A DNA stretch of 64,000 bases from Oegoconia quadripuncta (GCA_949316235.1 OX438743.1:24425771-24489770), one strand, 5' to 3'; shown: positions 42,735-54,160, counted from the stretch's first letter. Notes: generated from the letters alone by a model not told the origin. Translations and numbers: made by a program.

Positions 42735-43232
42735 ACTAGGTTACCGCCCGCGGCTTCGCCCGCGTGGAATCACTTCATCGCGGACATGTTTCAATTCTTT
42801 ATCCCACGGGATCTGCTCACTCTGAAAACTCGCTAAAGTGAAATGACGACCTGTTTGGTGTAGTGGTTAGCAACTCTGACCACTGTACCAAAAGGTTGCG
42901 GGTTCGAATCCCGCTTAGTGGCATATGTTTGTGTGATGAATACGGACATGTGTACCCGAGTTATGGATGTTTTCATTTATAATTAAAAATGTATTTATGT
43001 AGTCCAACCATCTGGTATCCACATCACAAGCCTATAGTTGCTTACTGTGGAACTAGATGACGCTGTGTGTATGTCTAAGGATATTTATTATTATTTAAAA
43101 AAAAGTATCCTATGTCTTAATCCAGGGTATATTCTACCTACGTAACCAAATCATCTAAATCCGTTCAACCCTTTCGCCGTGATTGAGCGACAAACAAACA
43201 AACAGCCAAACTTTCACATTTATAATATTAGT
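42735..43232 (+). repeat. CCGCCCGCGGCTTCGCCCGCG repeat split by SINE2
   Basis: Left part 42735-42846. The right part from about 43100 has AAGTATCCTATGTCTTAATCCAGGG, TTTCGCCGTGATTGAGCGAC and the end CACATTTATAATATTAGTTGG. Related pieces lie at 29140-29310, 52240-52325 and 53155-53250. I regard it as a dispersed non-coding element, family unnamed. Confidence 0.6.
42847..43099 (+). mobile_element. SINE2 copy
   Basis: Head GACCTGTTTGGTGTAGTGGTTAG and GGTTCGAATCCCGCTTAGTGGC (two extra bases after the B box), body to TAGATGACGCTGTGTGTATG. Confidence 0.92.
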
Positions 43233-43639
43233 TGGATAATGCAGGACTTCTAGGTCAAAACGAGCAGGAGTTATATTTCCAGCAGTTATTTATAGAAATC
43301 AATCAATATTCAGTGTAACATTTGCCTACTGTTTCCAGTTAACGCGGATATAAACGTTTTACAACTAGAAGTTCTTTGACCACGCACAATGGATGAGTGT
43401 TGGTCTTAGACTCGGTGTACACACTTCATTCGACATAAAACAACACAAGTACATAGGTACTTGAATGTTAGCAGTTATGAAAACTATTTTGATTGTTAGC
43501 AGTGGCCCCGGTTGTGTGATCTGAGGATGAGGTCTGTTTAAGAAACGACAGTGAACGCCATACTACTCACTTAAATTAGAAATAAATAATGAAGTTAAGT
43601 AATTGTTGTGCATAAAAAAGTTAAATGTATACATACAAA

Positions 43640-43765
43640 ATCCAAAAAATCCGACAGCATATTTTGTATTTGTAAGACGAATCTAACGACACCATGCACT
43701 TCGAAATCGATCAAGCCGTTTAGACTACAGGATGCGGCAAAGGAACGGTCATACATATATACCAC
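43640..43765 (-). repeat. Partial copy of the 26.2-kb dispersed repeat
   Basis: AAATCGATCAAGCCGTTTAGACTACAGGATGCGGCAAAGGAACGG is the inverted counterpart of 26270-26315. Confidence 0.55.
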
Positions 43766-43815
43766 ACACACATACGTACAGGTAAACAGTGGTAGACAGA
43801 GGGCAGATCGATATT

Positions 43816-44290
43816 CGTTCATCATCATCATCATATTAGACAAGACGTAGACTGCTGAACATAGGCATCCCGCATAGGTTTCCAAAATGACGCTTATGTG
43901 TTCCCAGGTCCTCCCTGCTGCCGAGGAAGGTTGCCGATGGGATTTAGTGGGTAGGACCGCTCCGATCTGGAGCGGGGAGTCCCACAATTCCCCGCCGCCG
44001 ATCCCCGTCGACGGCGGGTTGAACGTGTAAATGTGTTTCCCCTCGACAAAAAAAAAAAAAGTTTTCCAAAATGACCGGTTGGGAGCAGCCTGCATTCAGC
44101 GGCTTTCCGCGAACTTTATTCGATCATCCGTCCAGTTTATGAGTGAACGGTGCATGGTCTCCACTGTCCTTCTATGCTCTAACATACTAACCAGCTGGGC
44201 TATGTCGGTGACTTACATTCTTCTACATATTCTTCATTCCTGACTCGATCTAATAGTTGAACGCTGAGCATCGCCGTCTCCATTGCTCTG
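43816..44290 (-). pseudogene. RTE-like LINE end split by an R1-like insertion
   Basis: The right part (44063-44290) and left part (43816-43891) are the decayed ORF2 end and (CAT)n-tailed 3' UTR of the family also seen at 45806-46060. The tail is CATCATCATCATCATATTAGACAAGACG on the plus strand. The ORF2 end retains PNRSFWK on the minus strand. Confidence 0.68.
43892..44062 (+). mobile_element. R1-like LINE tail with 13-bp target duplication
   Basis: GC-rich 3' UTR (GCTTATGTGTTCCCAGGTCC ... GCCGAGGAAGGTTGCCG ... GAACGTGTAAATG) ending in 13 A. TTTCCAAAATGAC occurs immediately before (43879-43891) and after (44063-44075) the insert. This is a 5'-truncated target-primed insertion. Confidence 0.85.
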
Positions 44291-44321
44291 TTCGTTGTGT
44301 AACCTTATATTCTACAATGTC

Positions 44322-44432
44322 TTTTTTTTCATGCCCAAATTGGTTAGCACTTAAACTCAATCACACCTGATGTTAAGTGAAGATGAGACCGATGGTGGAA
44401 GCGTACTGATCCGGAAACCTCATCTTATTTGG
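44322..44432 (-). mobile_element. SINE1 tail fragment
   Basis: TTTTTTTTCATGCCCAAATTGG ... CACACCTGATGTTAAGTGAAGATG ... CCTCATCTTATTTGG. Confidence 0.88.
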
Positions 44433-44728
44433 AAAATAAATCGTTTATTAGAGAAGTAAATAATTTATTCAGAAAAACAAAATCTAAATCGGAAAATACA
44501 GGAAATACCAAATAGTATTTCAAGAAAATAGTAAATAAAACAAAAAAAAAGAAAAATTAAATGCCATGTCGTATCAGGAATTCAAATAAAAGGCGGAATG
44601 TAGAGAAGTGTGTAAAGTGCGGTTTTGTACTCTCCAGTCTCTGTCCTCTGATGTCCACAGAATACCAGTGTCGTGTCACTAAATTCTGTGTAGTTTGTGC
44701 TTCGGTGAGTATCTGAGTCGAATCAGAC
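44433..44728. other. Unassigned stretch
   Basis: AT-rich, with nothing recognised. Confidence 0.5.
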
Positions 44729-45060
44729 GGGAAGAGACGGCACGATGCCACCACTTCGCTTCCGACCACGACTCCACCCAGCACACGCTAGAGGACTGCC
44801 CGACCAGATCCGACGAGATCTGTCCCCGCCAGCATTAGACGCGGCTATGCTGATGGGCGAGAAGGGTTGGAGGGCATCGGCCTCCTATTGCGAAGCAGTT
44901 TTGCTCCAGAGAGCGGGATCGGAGAGGTCCCCTTCATGTCGCGCGGACATCGTGGTCGGCTATATCTTGGGAAGAGTAGTTGTCGGACACGACCCGTGAG
45001 AGGATGACACCCTCTGATGATGCGAAATAAAAACTTTGCCTTTCTTTCAAATAGGAATAC
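44729..45060 (+). pseudogene. R1-like LINE ORF2 C-terminus and 3' UTR
   Basis: The plus strand reads CHHFASDHDSTQHTLEDCP, a degenerate form of the C-terminal Cys-Cys-His-Cys finger of R1/Jockey-group ORF2 (the second Cys is replaced). It continues through TRSDEICPRQH, then frame breaks, to KQFCSRERDRRGPL. GAGAGGATGACACC after the end is shared with 30510-30523. AATAAAAACTTTGCC closes the element. Confidence 0.72.
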
Positions 45061-45805
45061 ACCATATTATCGTGAATTGATGATATTATTAAAGGATCGT
45101 AAATCGTTATAACTTCGTACAGCTGGAATTACTTCGAAAATAGCAATTAAGCTAGGGTTTGCAATAAACCCGGGTCTATTTTGTTTATGGCCGAAGTTTG
45201 GAATTGGCCAATGTTGAAAGCGAGTAATTAACGGAGCTTAATAGCTCTTATATTGCAGGCAGGTAGTCCGAGAAATCCTAACGTGATCATTCTCAAAGGT
45301 CTTCTACGCCTGGTGGGACGGAAAAAGGGTTGCCGTCAACACTTAGATGACCTTCGGGAGTCCTTGATTTTTCTTGCACGACTGTGGAGCATTTGGGTCG
45401 ATCAAGCTTTGTCGAAATGTCAAAGGCTAGATGTCACTGTCACTTGATAATCAGTTTTTAGGAAAGTATCAATTACTGTCACCTTCTTAGGAGTGCATAT
45501 AATGCATGAAACTGATGTTCGTTAGGACATGAAAGTTTTAGAGTGCACATCACACACTGGCAAGTGCAGTGTGGGATATCCACATACATGGTAGTCACTA
45601 GATGCAGGCCCTTCAGGCGCAGAGCAACTTTAGTAGTAACGTCCTGTAGCTGAAATTATGATGATGAATTAGAAATTTGAATGAAATCTTCAGTTGCCAA
45701 TTGAGACTGTAAGGCTGTAAATTAATTTAATACACTGCAATTCTGGAGGCCTACTGAAATATTTAAAAGCAGCGTTACATTAACATTTCTTACAGTAAGC
45801 TTCTT
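45061..45805. other. Unassigned stretch
   Basis: An open frame of 64 codons at 45253-45447 has no recognisable motif. Nothing else is supported. Confidence 0.45.
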
Positions 45806-46060
45806 CATAATCATCATATCAGCCACATGACGTCCAATGCTGAACATTGGCCTCTCCCATTGACTTCCAGAACGACCGATTGGAAGCGATCGGCATTCCG
45901 TAAGCCGTCCGTCGACCTTGATGGTCCACGTTGGTCAGCGCTCTATGCCCCAACTGCCATCCATTCTGCGCGTTGTGTCCTGCCCATTGACACTGCAACT
46001 TACTATTCCTCTGAGCTATGTCAGGGTCTTTCGTTCTACGGATTTCCTCAGGCATATTTC
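45806..46060 (-). pseudogene. RTE-like LINE ORF2 C-terminus
   Basis: The minus strand encodes KLQCQWAGHNAQN, then ASNRSFWKSMGEANVQHWTS near the end. I recognise the WAGH ... GEA.VQ.W pattern as the C-terminus of RTE-clade ORF2 in insects. A short 3' UTR (GACGTCCAATGCTGAACATTGG) and an ATC-rich tail follow on the left. Confidence 0.75.
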
Positions 46061-46908
46061 AATCTAATACCAAGGAAAAGTAAGCTTACTATTAAGTAAT
46101 TTATTTTTCAGCCGCGTGGTAAATTATGGCCCAAGCCCCTCTCCCATAGAGAGAGGATGCTGGACCCCTACAATGGGGACGTATACGGATGTTGATGATG
46201 ACATAGAGACACGCAAACTCTTTACCCTCCTTTTGGCTGCAGCCGGGTAAAAATTGGTATTGATTTAATATGTACTCAGCCTAACTGCTCAGCATTCGAG
46301 CAGCACGGAACGAACTATATGTTTGATCGGCCGTGATTTAGCACGCGAGCGGCTGCTGAATAGTAATAGGCTAGCCCACGTGTTGGGTGTGCACCCTACA
46401 GTTTAATCTATTCAAAGGCTGGCTGGCATATAACTAGATGACCGATTAGAGTAACCAATGGTGACGGATTCAAATCCCGCTCGGAGTAAATCGTTGTGTG
46501 ATGAATAGTTTGATAGAAAGGGTAAAAAAAAACGCACAAATAAAAATAAAGAATAGCACAAATGGACATACACTGTGGGACACATCATTAAAAGATCGAA
46601 ACACTGTTGATGTTCTATGAGAGATACACAATAATTGTACTGTTTGACTAGAAGTAATTTACAAGAATCTAAAGCAACCCTCTAAAACTGAACAATGAGA
46701 ATCTCCTGGGTAAACTCACATATAAAACGGGTATATATTATATATACATTATGCTTTAACACATCAAAGGGTAGGTGGCAATTAAGACGAAGCGACGTTA
46801 GTCTCCATTTTCTTTGAATTTGTACGGCGACGCTTCAATATTAAAGTAGGTACAGTTAAAAGCAGAAACGATATAGATGGCTTTGCGTATGAAATTTTGT
46901 ATTAGGAT
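46061..46908. other. Mostly unassigned, with a SINE3-like fragment
   Basis: Positions 46430-46510 hold a decayed tRNA-like head (AGATGACCGATTAGAG ... GGATTCAAATCCCGCTCGG). The remainder shows no gene. Confidence 0.5.
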
Positions 46909-47155
46909 TTTTTTTTATGCACAACGGGTTAACACTTGACCTCAATCACACCTGATGTTAAGTGAAGATGAGCCCGAAGGTAGAAGCGTACTGACCCGGA
47001 AATCCAAATAGTGGAACTGGCTATCTTATCTCTGACAACCGGAACACAACAACGCTATTAACATTGCTGTTTGGCGGTAGATTTAGATAAGATGGTGGTA
47101 GCTAGCCAGGCGGACATATAAAATGCCCTACCACCAACCAAACCGAGTATTAAAC
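46909..47155 (-). mobile_element. SINE1, 5'-truncated
   Basis: TTTTTTTTTATGCACAACGGGTTAACAC to ACCAACCAAACCGAGTATTAAAC. Its truncated 5' side faces the next SINE1 copy head to head across about 60 bases. Confidence 0.92.
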
Positions 47156-47209
47156 AGTAACAAGCCTCCCGGCGTCTAGTAGGTAATCCAAGAATGGAAA
47201 AGCAATAGC

Positions 47210-47506
47210 TTAGCTCAATTTAAACAACATAAGGCTTACGAATCGGAGGTCACAGGTACATGTTTAGTACTCGGTTTGGTTTGTGGTAGGGCATTTTAGA
47301 ATATCCGCCTGGCTGGCACCATCTTAAAGTCTACGGCCAAACAGCAATGTTAATAGCATTGTTGTGTTCCGGTTGTCAGCGATAAGACAACCAGTCCCCC
47401 AAACAAGATGGGGTTTCCAGGTTAATACGCTTCCACCTTCGACCTAATCTTCACTTAACATCAGGTGTCATTGAGGTCAAGTGCTAACCCGTGTATATAA
47501 AAAAGT
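47210..47506 (+). mobile_element. SINE1 with damaged B box
   Basis: Head TAGCTCAATTTAAACAACATAAGG. The segment that should read GGTTCGATCCCCAGCGG is deleted (GGAGGTCACAGGTACATG), so the internal Pol III promoter is gone. Body and tail are otherwise complete. Confidence 0.9.
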
Positions 47507-47761
47507 AACCTTTCAGCTCTTATCCCATCGACTGTACCATTTAAGCGGAGAAGAAAATGATTAACAATTTATTATTCTACATGCTCACACACTCGAGATT
47601 TTAGTAAGTTTATTTTCAAAATTGAAAAATTCGTTCTTTACATTATCCTAGCGGGAATCGAAACCAAGAATTTAATCCCTACGGAATCATTCTCAGCCCT
47701 CATCCATCCAAATCTGGGAGGCCTCTTCTCTATTGCGCTAATTATCACAGCCCAGTCAGCC

Positions 47762-47986
47762 CATTTTAAATGTCCGCCTGGCTAGCTACCACCATCTTAT
47801 CTAAATCTGTCGCCAAACAGCAATGTTAATAGCATTGTTGTGTTCCGGTTGTCAGCGATAAGATAGCCACTCCTCCAAATGTGTTGGGGTTTCCGGGTCA
47901 GTACGCTTCCACCTTCGACCTCATCTTCACTTAACATCGGGTGTGATTGAGGTCAAGTACCAACCCGTTGTCCATAAAAAAAAGTA
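47762..47986 (+). mobile_element. SINE1, 5'-truncated
   Basis: From CAGCCCATTTTAAATGTCCGCC to GTTGTCCATAAAAAAAAG. Confidence 0.92.
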
Positions 47987-48775
47987 AGATCTTCAACTGC
48001 AGTCGTACTACGTAAAAATTCGATCGCTAATAAATTTGCAGTGTACCTCGCTTGCTTTCGACCGCTAAATTTGGTAGGTACCACGAAGAAGAAGAAGGTA
48101 CCTTCCTAGGAATAAATTATGAGAAAACCAATCGTTTGTTGACCCATTTAGCGACACACACATGTATAAATGTGAACACAATGAAATTGGAATCGGAGGA
48201 AAATGTCTAAAAATTTTACGTGACGGCTATACAATGTCATTGGCTTTGACGCTCCTCTTGGCCACCATTTTATGACTGCATTAGGCCACCTTCCGTCATC
48301 CCAAGTACCCAACCCACCTTAGCCACGTTATTCGCTTACTCAGACCTTCGGAAAACTTTCTAATATTAGAATCTAAAGCTGTAATCGATATTCATCCTGA
48401 TCCGTTGCGAGGAAAATTGTGCAGGGGATTTGACTAAATGCTGTGGAGATTTATTCCAATTGACTTGTATTTAAGCCCCTTTCATACCTCAGGTCTGTAT
48501 CCACCACAGACCTTTCACTTAGAGCGAGGTTATGTAACTTAACCTCACATAGAAAGAAAACATACATATGTTTACTCTTATTTTAAACCCTTTATCACAG
48601 CTGCTTAAAACTTAATGTTATATTGTTGTTTTGTTTATGATTAATACATAAACAAAAGAAGAAATCCTTCTGTGGGATAAGTCCGCCGTCGTACTCAATT
48701 TCTGTATCAATGCAAAATTAATGTATTGCCTTTCTGTACAATAAAGCGTTTACAAAGAAACAAACATAGACGTAG
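47987..48775. other. Unassigned stretch
   Basis: No supported gene or repeat. Confidence 0.5.
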
Positions 48776-48858
48776 TGAACTCATTATAACCGTTTTTATA
48801 CAGATTTCCTTTCGCTGGTCGAAAGGAAATCTGTATAAAAATGGTAATAATGAGTATT
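48776..48858. repeat. Long hairpin
   Basis: A perfect 22-base stem, TTTTTATACAGATTTCCTTT CG (48793-48814) with its complement at 48820-48841 around the loop CTGGT. Pairing continues outward with mismatches (CTCATTATAACC against GGTAATAATGAG) to nearly 40 bases per arm. Confidence 0.92.
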
Positions 48859-48996
48859 ACGGCACAGTCCAGAGGAGGATAATGTATTCACCGCCTATGT
48901 ATGTATTTTACCACGTACAACCTACACGCCTCAGCCGATTTGGACAAAGGAGGTGTCTTTAGATTCGATCTGGTCCCGGGAGTGTTACAGGGTACA

Positions 48997-49262
48997 TTTT
49001 TTTTATGCACAACGGATTGGTACTTCATCTCAATCACACCTGATGTTAAGTGAAGATGAAGTCGAAGGTGGAAGCGTGCTGTCTCGGAAACCCCAACACA
49101 TTTGGGGGACTGGCTATTTTATCTCTGACAACCGGAACACAACAATGCTATTAACATTGTTGCTTGGCGGCAGATTTAGATAAGATGGTAGTAGCTAGCC
49201 AGACGGACATTTAAAATGCCCTACCACCAACCAAGCCGAGTACTTAAACATGTACCCCGCAT
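48997..49262 (-). mobile_element. SINE1, 5'-truncated
   Basis: TTTTATGCACAACGGATTGG ... GTACTTAAACATGTACCCCGC. The head stops inside the B-box region. Confidence 0.92.
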
Positions 49263-49404
49263 GTCATGTTGTCATGATAAAAGGACTCAAAGCGTCATTG
49301 GGGACAACATCTAGAATCTTTAGCAAGTTGATTGAGTTCCGCAGCATTTGCCGTCTGGAAAATTAGACAGACTGAAGTGGCTACTGTAAGATTGGTTATT
49401 TTAA

Positions 49405-49650
49405 TTATTTCCACAGTATCATGTCCTACGGTATTTTGCTTTGGGGACGAGCAGCTGACATAGAACATATTTTTATTTTGCAAAAGAGAGTAAGTAATAC
49501 GAGCAATTTGTAATCTGCGTCCATATGACACTCTTCGGTTCAGGTTCAGGTTTAAAGAAATTAATATTTTAACTGTTCCTTCACAGTTTATTTACGAGAG
49601 TATTATGTACGTTCGAAAAAATATTTGTGCATTCCTGAAAAAATATTATT
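49405..49650 (+). pseudogene. LINE-L ORF2 fragment
   Basis: Reads MSYGILLWGRAADIEH and then LQKRV, followed by breaks, RLRPYDTLRFRF-like sequence and ILTVPSQFIYESIMYVRKN. Homologous to 41725-41920 but without the 3' UTR. Confidence 0.75.
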
Positions 49651-49856
49651 TATTTTATTCCTGATACGACTATTTATTTATTTAGGAGAAGCCAACGGCG
49701 ATACATTGTTGGTAAAACAAAGCATTGAGTAGATGAATGTACAGCTATTAAAAAAAACTAAGTAACAGATATGCTTCCATATTGCATGTATGGTGGTATG
49801 ATGTGTGTAACTATATGTACAACAGACTGCGTTCTTCATTTTAGTTTAATTAATTC

Positions 49857-49921
49857 CTTTTTTTTATTTTTTATGCACGACGGGTTCGTACTTGACCTCA
49901 ATCACACCTGATGTTAAGTGT
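49857..49921 (-). mobile_element. SINE1 tail fragment
   Basis: TTTTTTATGCACGACGGGTTCGTACTTGACCTCAATCACACCTGATG only. Confidence 0.85.
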
Positions 49922-50644
49922 TACAAAACCCAAGTAACCTATAAAAAAGTAAAAACAACAATTACACTCATGATCTGTTCCACTTGTGTTAAACAAGAAA
50001 TCCTGCAGTATCTGCAGTCATCTCTTGTACTAATACTTATTTATATATTTCATGATCAATTTGCGTCCGATGTCCAAAATTTATGGCGTTGATGGACATT
50101 TTGGTAAACAAATAACGCGTACATACGTCTCCCTAATTGGGTGTAGTGTCATTCCTGTCACGTGGTCGATCCGACACGGCTGCCCGTGATTTACCGGTGA
50201 TGGGCGTGGGTACCCGGGAATAGGTTATGTCCATAAAATTAAGTTTTTATTGGTCTTAAATTTTAATGCTGAAGTATGTTACCTATTTTTGTTGGCACAC
50301 GACAACGAGTGTAGGAATAAAACTTAAAGATACTCTTGCATGTAGACATTGAATATGCTATAGATTTGGTCGCGACAAAGAAATTTTTTCGCGCTTTTCT
50401 TAGTAGATAAAACAGCGCCATCTCTTAGAATCGTCGGGAACTAATAGGACTGCTGAGTATAAATGGCCATAACCACCCAAATTTTTTTAGTCTGTGCTAC
50501 TACCTCTAAATCTATCCAAAAATTACAATATTGATAAAAATATGAGGTTTACGGTAATACATTATGTTTGTTACACGATACTAGCATGGTTTTTGGTCAT
50601 TTTTCCGTGGTAAGTGAGGCATTTGTTTAAAACATGAATTTACG
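49922..50644. other. Unassigned stretch
   Basis: Nothing recognised. Confidence 0.5.
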
Positions 50645-51170
50645 GCTTTTTGGCGAGATCTCGGCGAGTGAAGTTGCATTTTTCTTTATAATTCTTATAA
50701 TTTGTGCATTCTGACTTTTGAAGCTTAATAATGGCAGGATATTGTGCAGCAAAAGTTAATGATGGTGTACAAGTGAAGGGAAGTGTAAGTTAAAGTGCGT
50801 AACGAAGCTTTCGGGTTCCCACAAGAAACCGCCAAAATCTTTTGTAAAGCATTCTGCCACTTTACTGAAGAATGACTTGATCGTGACTAGACTCTGCATA
50901 CGCCAAGTATACGACGAATGACTTGTTTTGATTGAGACTGACTTGTAAGCTGAAGAAATAAGAGAAATAAATTTTTTCACTCAAAACTGGCAGTAATGTC
51001 TCTCGACAGTGAGGTTGACTGGTTGCCATCCTCAAAAATAAGAAGAAGAAGAACTAAAAACAGTAAACCATTTGAAACCACCTTTAATATGAAAGTCCAA
51101 CAATCCCATTCTCATGGCTGTATGAACTTACATCCCTTTGCCTTCTCCGAAAGGAGTGAATAAAACGAAA
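50645..51170 (+). mobile_element. R3 retroposon copy 2
   Basis: Starts GCTTTTTGGCGAGATCTCGG and ends CCTTCTCCGAAAGGAGTGAATAAAACGAAAAAAAAA. A piece at about 51055-51110 (GTAAACCATTTGAAACCACC ... AAAGTCCAACAAT) resembles M1 inner sequence, so the copy is interrupted. Confidence 0.72.
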
Positions 51171-51440
51171 AAAAAAGGCTTTTTGGCGGGATCTCGGTGA
51201 GTGAAGTTGCAATTTTCTTTATAATTCTTATAATTTGTGCGTTCTGACTTTTGACGCTTAATAATGGCAGGATATTGTGCAGCAAAAGTTAGTGATGTGT
51301 ACAAGTGATGGGAAGTGTAAATTAAAGTGCGTAATGGAGCTTTCGGGTTCCCACAAGAAGCCGCCAAAATCTTTTGTAAAGCATTCTGCCACTTTACTGA
51401 AGAATGACTTGACCGTGACTAGACTCTGTATACGCCAAGT
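51171..51440 (+). mobile_element. R3 retroposon copy 3, directly after copy 2
   Basis: Begins right after the A tail of copy 2 (GGCTTTTTGGCGGGATCTCGG), an unusual tail-to-head tandem. Its plus-strand frame 51277-51471 is open (GKCKLKCVMELSGSHKKPPK, SFVKHSATLLKNDLTVTRL). Confidence 0.75.
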
Positions 51441-51476
51441 CTGTATACCCTTTAAACTCATATCTAATTGACATTG

Positions 51477-51720
51477 CAGATCTTAATTGATAAATCGCAC
51501 GAACGGCTCGTTTCTGCAAAAGAAAGATTACATTTATATAGTTTATAGTTTAGTTTATTTTATAGTTTATTTATTTTTCAAAAAAAAATAATTACAAGTA
51601 ACAGTCTAATACTAAAGTGCTTATAAATTCTAATGCTTAGACTCAGATCCTCAAACTAGGTCAAACCTGTATCTTGAGGATCAGTTCCTTCCCTATGCAC
51701 ATAGGTAGTAAATATTTGAA
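51477..51720 (-). mobile_element. LINE end fragments
   Basis: 51477-51535 mirrors the LINE-L QKRAVRAIYQL region (AATCGCACGAACGGCTCGTTTCTGCAAAAG). 51590-51715 resembles the UTR of the 5.2-kb LINE (AACAGTCTAATACTAAAG ... TCCTCAAACTAGG). The boundaries are uncertain. Confidence 0.5.
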
Positions 51721-51745
51721 TTATAGTTGAAATATAGTTTTAATA

Positions 51746-52015
51746 AAACCTGTTTGGTGTAATGGTTAGCAACTCTGACCACTACACCAAAAGGTTGCGG
51801 GTTCGAATCCCGCTAGGGGCATATGTGTGTGTGATGAATACGGACATGTGCACCCGAGTTATGGATGTTTTCATTTATAATAAGTATTTATTTACAAAAA
51901 AAATGTATTTATGTATTATATCAACCATCTGGTATCCACAACACAAGCATATAGTTGCTTACTGTGGAACTAGATGGCGCTGTGTGTATGTCTAAGGATA
52001 TTTATTTATTTATTT
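51746..52015 (+). mobile_element. SINE2, full length
   Basis: The reference copy used here: head AAACCTGTTTGGTGTAATGGTTAGCAAC, GGTTCGAATCCCGCTAGGGGC, the middle AAGTATTTATTTACAAAAAAAATGTATTTATG, end TAGATGGCGCTGTGTGTATG ... TTTATTTATTTATT. Confidence 0.94.
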
Positions 52016-52239
52016 ATAAAAAAATAGCCAGTTGTTTGGTGTATTTTTTTAATTTTTTTTTATTTTAACAGTTTGGAAACTTATAGCTTGTTAGTTATAT
52101 TAATTTGAGAAAGCCATTAACAAGTTTTCGCATATAGATTTCTAATTGATAAGGAACACAAATAATAGGCATTTAGAGAAAATAGATATTTGGATGATGT
52201 CATTGCCCTTTGGGGGTTTACTAAATTTATTTTACACTA

Positions 52240-52325
52240 GCTTTCTGCCCGCGGCTTCGCCTGCGTGGAATAACTTTATCGTGGACATTTGTTTGGGATA
52301 AAAATATCCTATGTCTTAATCTAGG
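52240..52325 (+). repeat. Left part of the CCCGCGGCTTCGCC repeat
   Basis: CTGCCCGCGGCTTCGCCTGCG ... TATCCTATGTCTTAATCTAGGG. The matching right part appears at 53155-53250 after a LINE and a SINE1. Confidence 0.65.
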
Positions 52326-52600
52326 GTAAGAAAGAAAGAAAGAAATTATTTATTTGCCTTAATACAGTTTATAAGGTCTGATAAGAAATTTAGGAATCAT
52401 GTTTTCAATCTGCATGCAGATGTGCAAAATATGATTTGTGACACTTTACATAGCATTCTGATAATTTAAATATTCCTTGACATCATAGAAACATTTTGCC
52501 TGAAGCCATTGTATCAATGGAATTTTAAACATTTTGTCATATTAACTAATTTTATTTCGTCAGGCAGATTGTTATACAATATTATACACATATTATAAAC
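52326..52600 (-). mobile_element. LINE 3' end with (TTTC)n tail
   Basis: Same family as 17259-17510. The plus strand begins AAGAAAGAAAGAAAGAAATTATTTATTTGCC. Confidence 0.72.
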
Positions 52601-52787
52601 ATTATTTTCATATGTATATATATATATATAGATAGATAAATCGTTTATTTTTTACTCCAATCACAAACAGACAAAGTTTTAGGAGTATTTCTTAAAAAGA
52701 ATTTAAAAGGTAGGTAGTAGATACAGAACAACTACAACATATGTGTGCTGCAGTAGGATAAATGGGTCACAGCTCAGTGTGTGAGAT
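52601..52787. other. Short AT-rich stretch with TA repeat
   Basis: ATGTATATATATATATATAGATAGATAAATCG at about 52611-52642, otherwise unremarkable. Confidence 0.6.
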
Positions 52788-53082
52788 TTTTTTTTTTTTA
52801 AGCACTACGGGTTAGCACTTGACCTCAATCACACCTGATGTTAAGTTAAGATGGAAGCGTACTGACCCGGAAACCCAAATAATTTGGACAACCGGAACAC
52901 AACAACGCTATTAACATTGCTGTTTGGCGGCAGATTTAGATAAGATGGTGGTAGCTAGCCAGGCGGACATTTAAAATGCCCTACCACCAACCAAACCGAG
53001 TACGAAACATGTACCCCGCTGGGGATCGAACCCGCGACCTCCGATTCGTAAACCCTATGTTGTTTACATTGAGCCACGGAGA
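52788..53082 (-). mobile_element. SINE1, nearly complete
   Basis: Poly-T start; head CCCCGCTGGGGATCGAACCC and TTGTTTACATTGAGCCACGG. A deletion shortens the tail half (GTTAAGATGGAAGCGTAC). Confidence 0.93.
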
Positions 53083-53302
53083 TTGTTCAAAAGACTGATT
53101 TTCAGCTATTATCCGAGGAGACTCAAATAGGTACAAGTGCACCATAAATCAAATAAAAAAAATATGTTCTACCTACATTTTATCCAAATCAGTACTTCCG
53201 TTTCGTCGTGATTGACCAACAAACAAGCAAACAAACATTATAATATTAATTATATGACTTATGCTGCATAATATTCTGCCTTTACTACACTTCAAATTGC
53301 TG

Positions 53303-53563
53303 GAATAAATATCTTTGCACATGCACACAGCGCCATCTAGTTCCACACTAAGCAACCAGGCTTGTATTATAGATACCAGATGGTTGATAAACTGCACAAG
53401 TACTTTTTTTTTTTTGTAAATAAATACACATATAAATGAAAAACATCCATAACTCGGGAACACATGTCTGTATTCATCATACAAACATATGCCCCTAGCG
53501 GGATTCGAATCCGCGACCTTTTGGTATAGCAGCAGAATTTCTAACCACTACACCGAACGGGTC
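53303..53563 (-). mobile_element. SINE2 copy
   Basis: AAATATCTTTGCACATGCACACAGCGCC to ACCACTACACCGAACGGGTCG, with head CGGGATTCGAATCCGCGACC. Confidence 0.93.
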
Positions 53564-54160
53564 GTCAAAAAAAATATGAATTTGTTCAATATTACTCGCC
53601 GACTTCCCTCAATTTGTAAAACCCTATACTGTTTACTTAAAACGAGTGCTCGATAGAGTGTAACCTCACCTGTCTGAGTTCCTTGCCCCATAGAAGCTGC
53701 TTTGAAATCGATATTCCGGCGGAAAGTTTGTATTACGGACGAGAAAACTTTAGTTTACCCTCAATCTCACCTCTACCATGTGTAAAGAAGGAAATAAATA
53801 GTTTAATCGCCACAAATAAGCACACACTAAACGTATAAAACAAAGTTGATACATGTATAAAACTTTAAAAAGAACACAGCAACATATTTGTATGCCAATT
53901 TGGCTGATCACAGAGAACATATTTATAAGTTAATGTATCATATCAACCTGTACACCTGTGTATCACTAATAAATAAATGATTGCTTGATTGATATAAAGA
54001 TAAACACAACAATATTCTGAGCCACTGTGGCAATGAGGAGTGGGACTCAGCATTATACTCAGCTCTAAGAAATGTAAGTACGGGTAAGTAAGTAAGTAAG
54101 GTGATAAATAATTCTACAAAGTATTGTATTTAAAAAAAAAAATCTACAAGGTACATAGTA
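53564..54160. other. Unassigned stretch
   Basis: (AAGT)n at about 54072-54100. Nothing else recognised. Confidence 0.5.
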
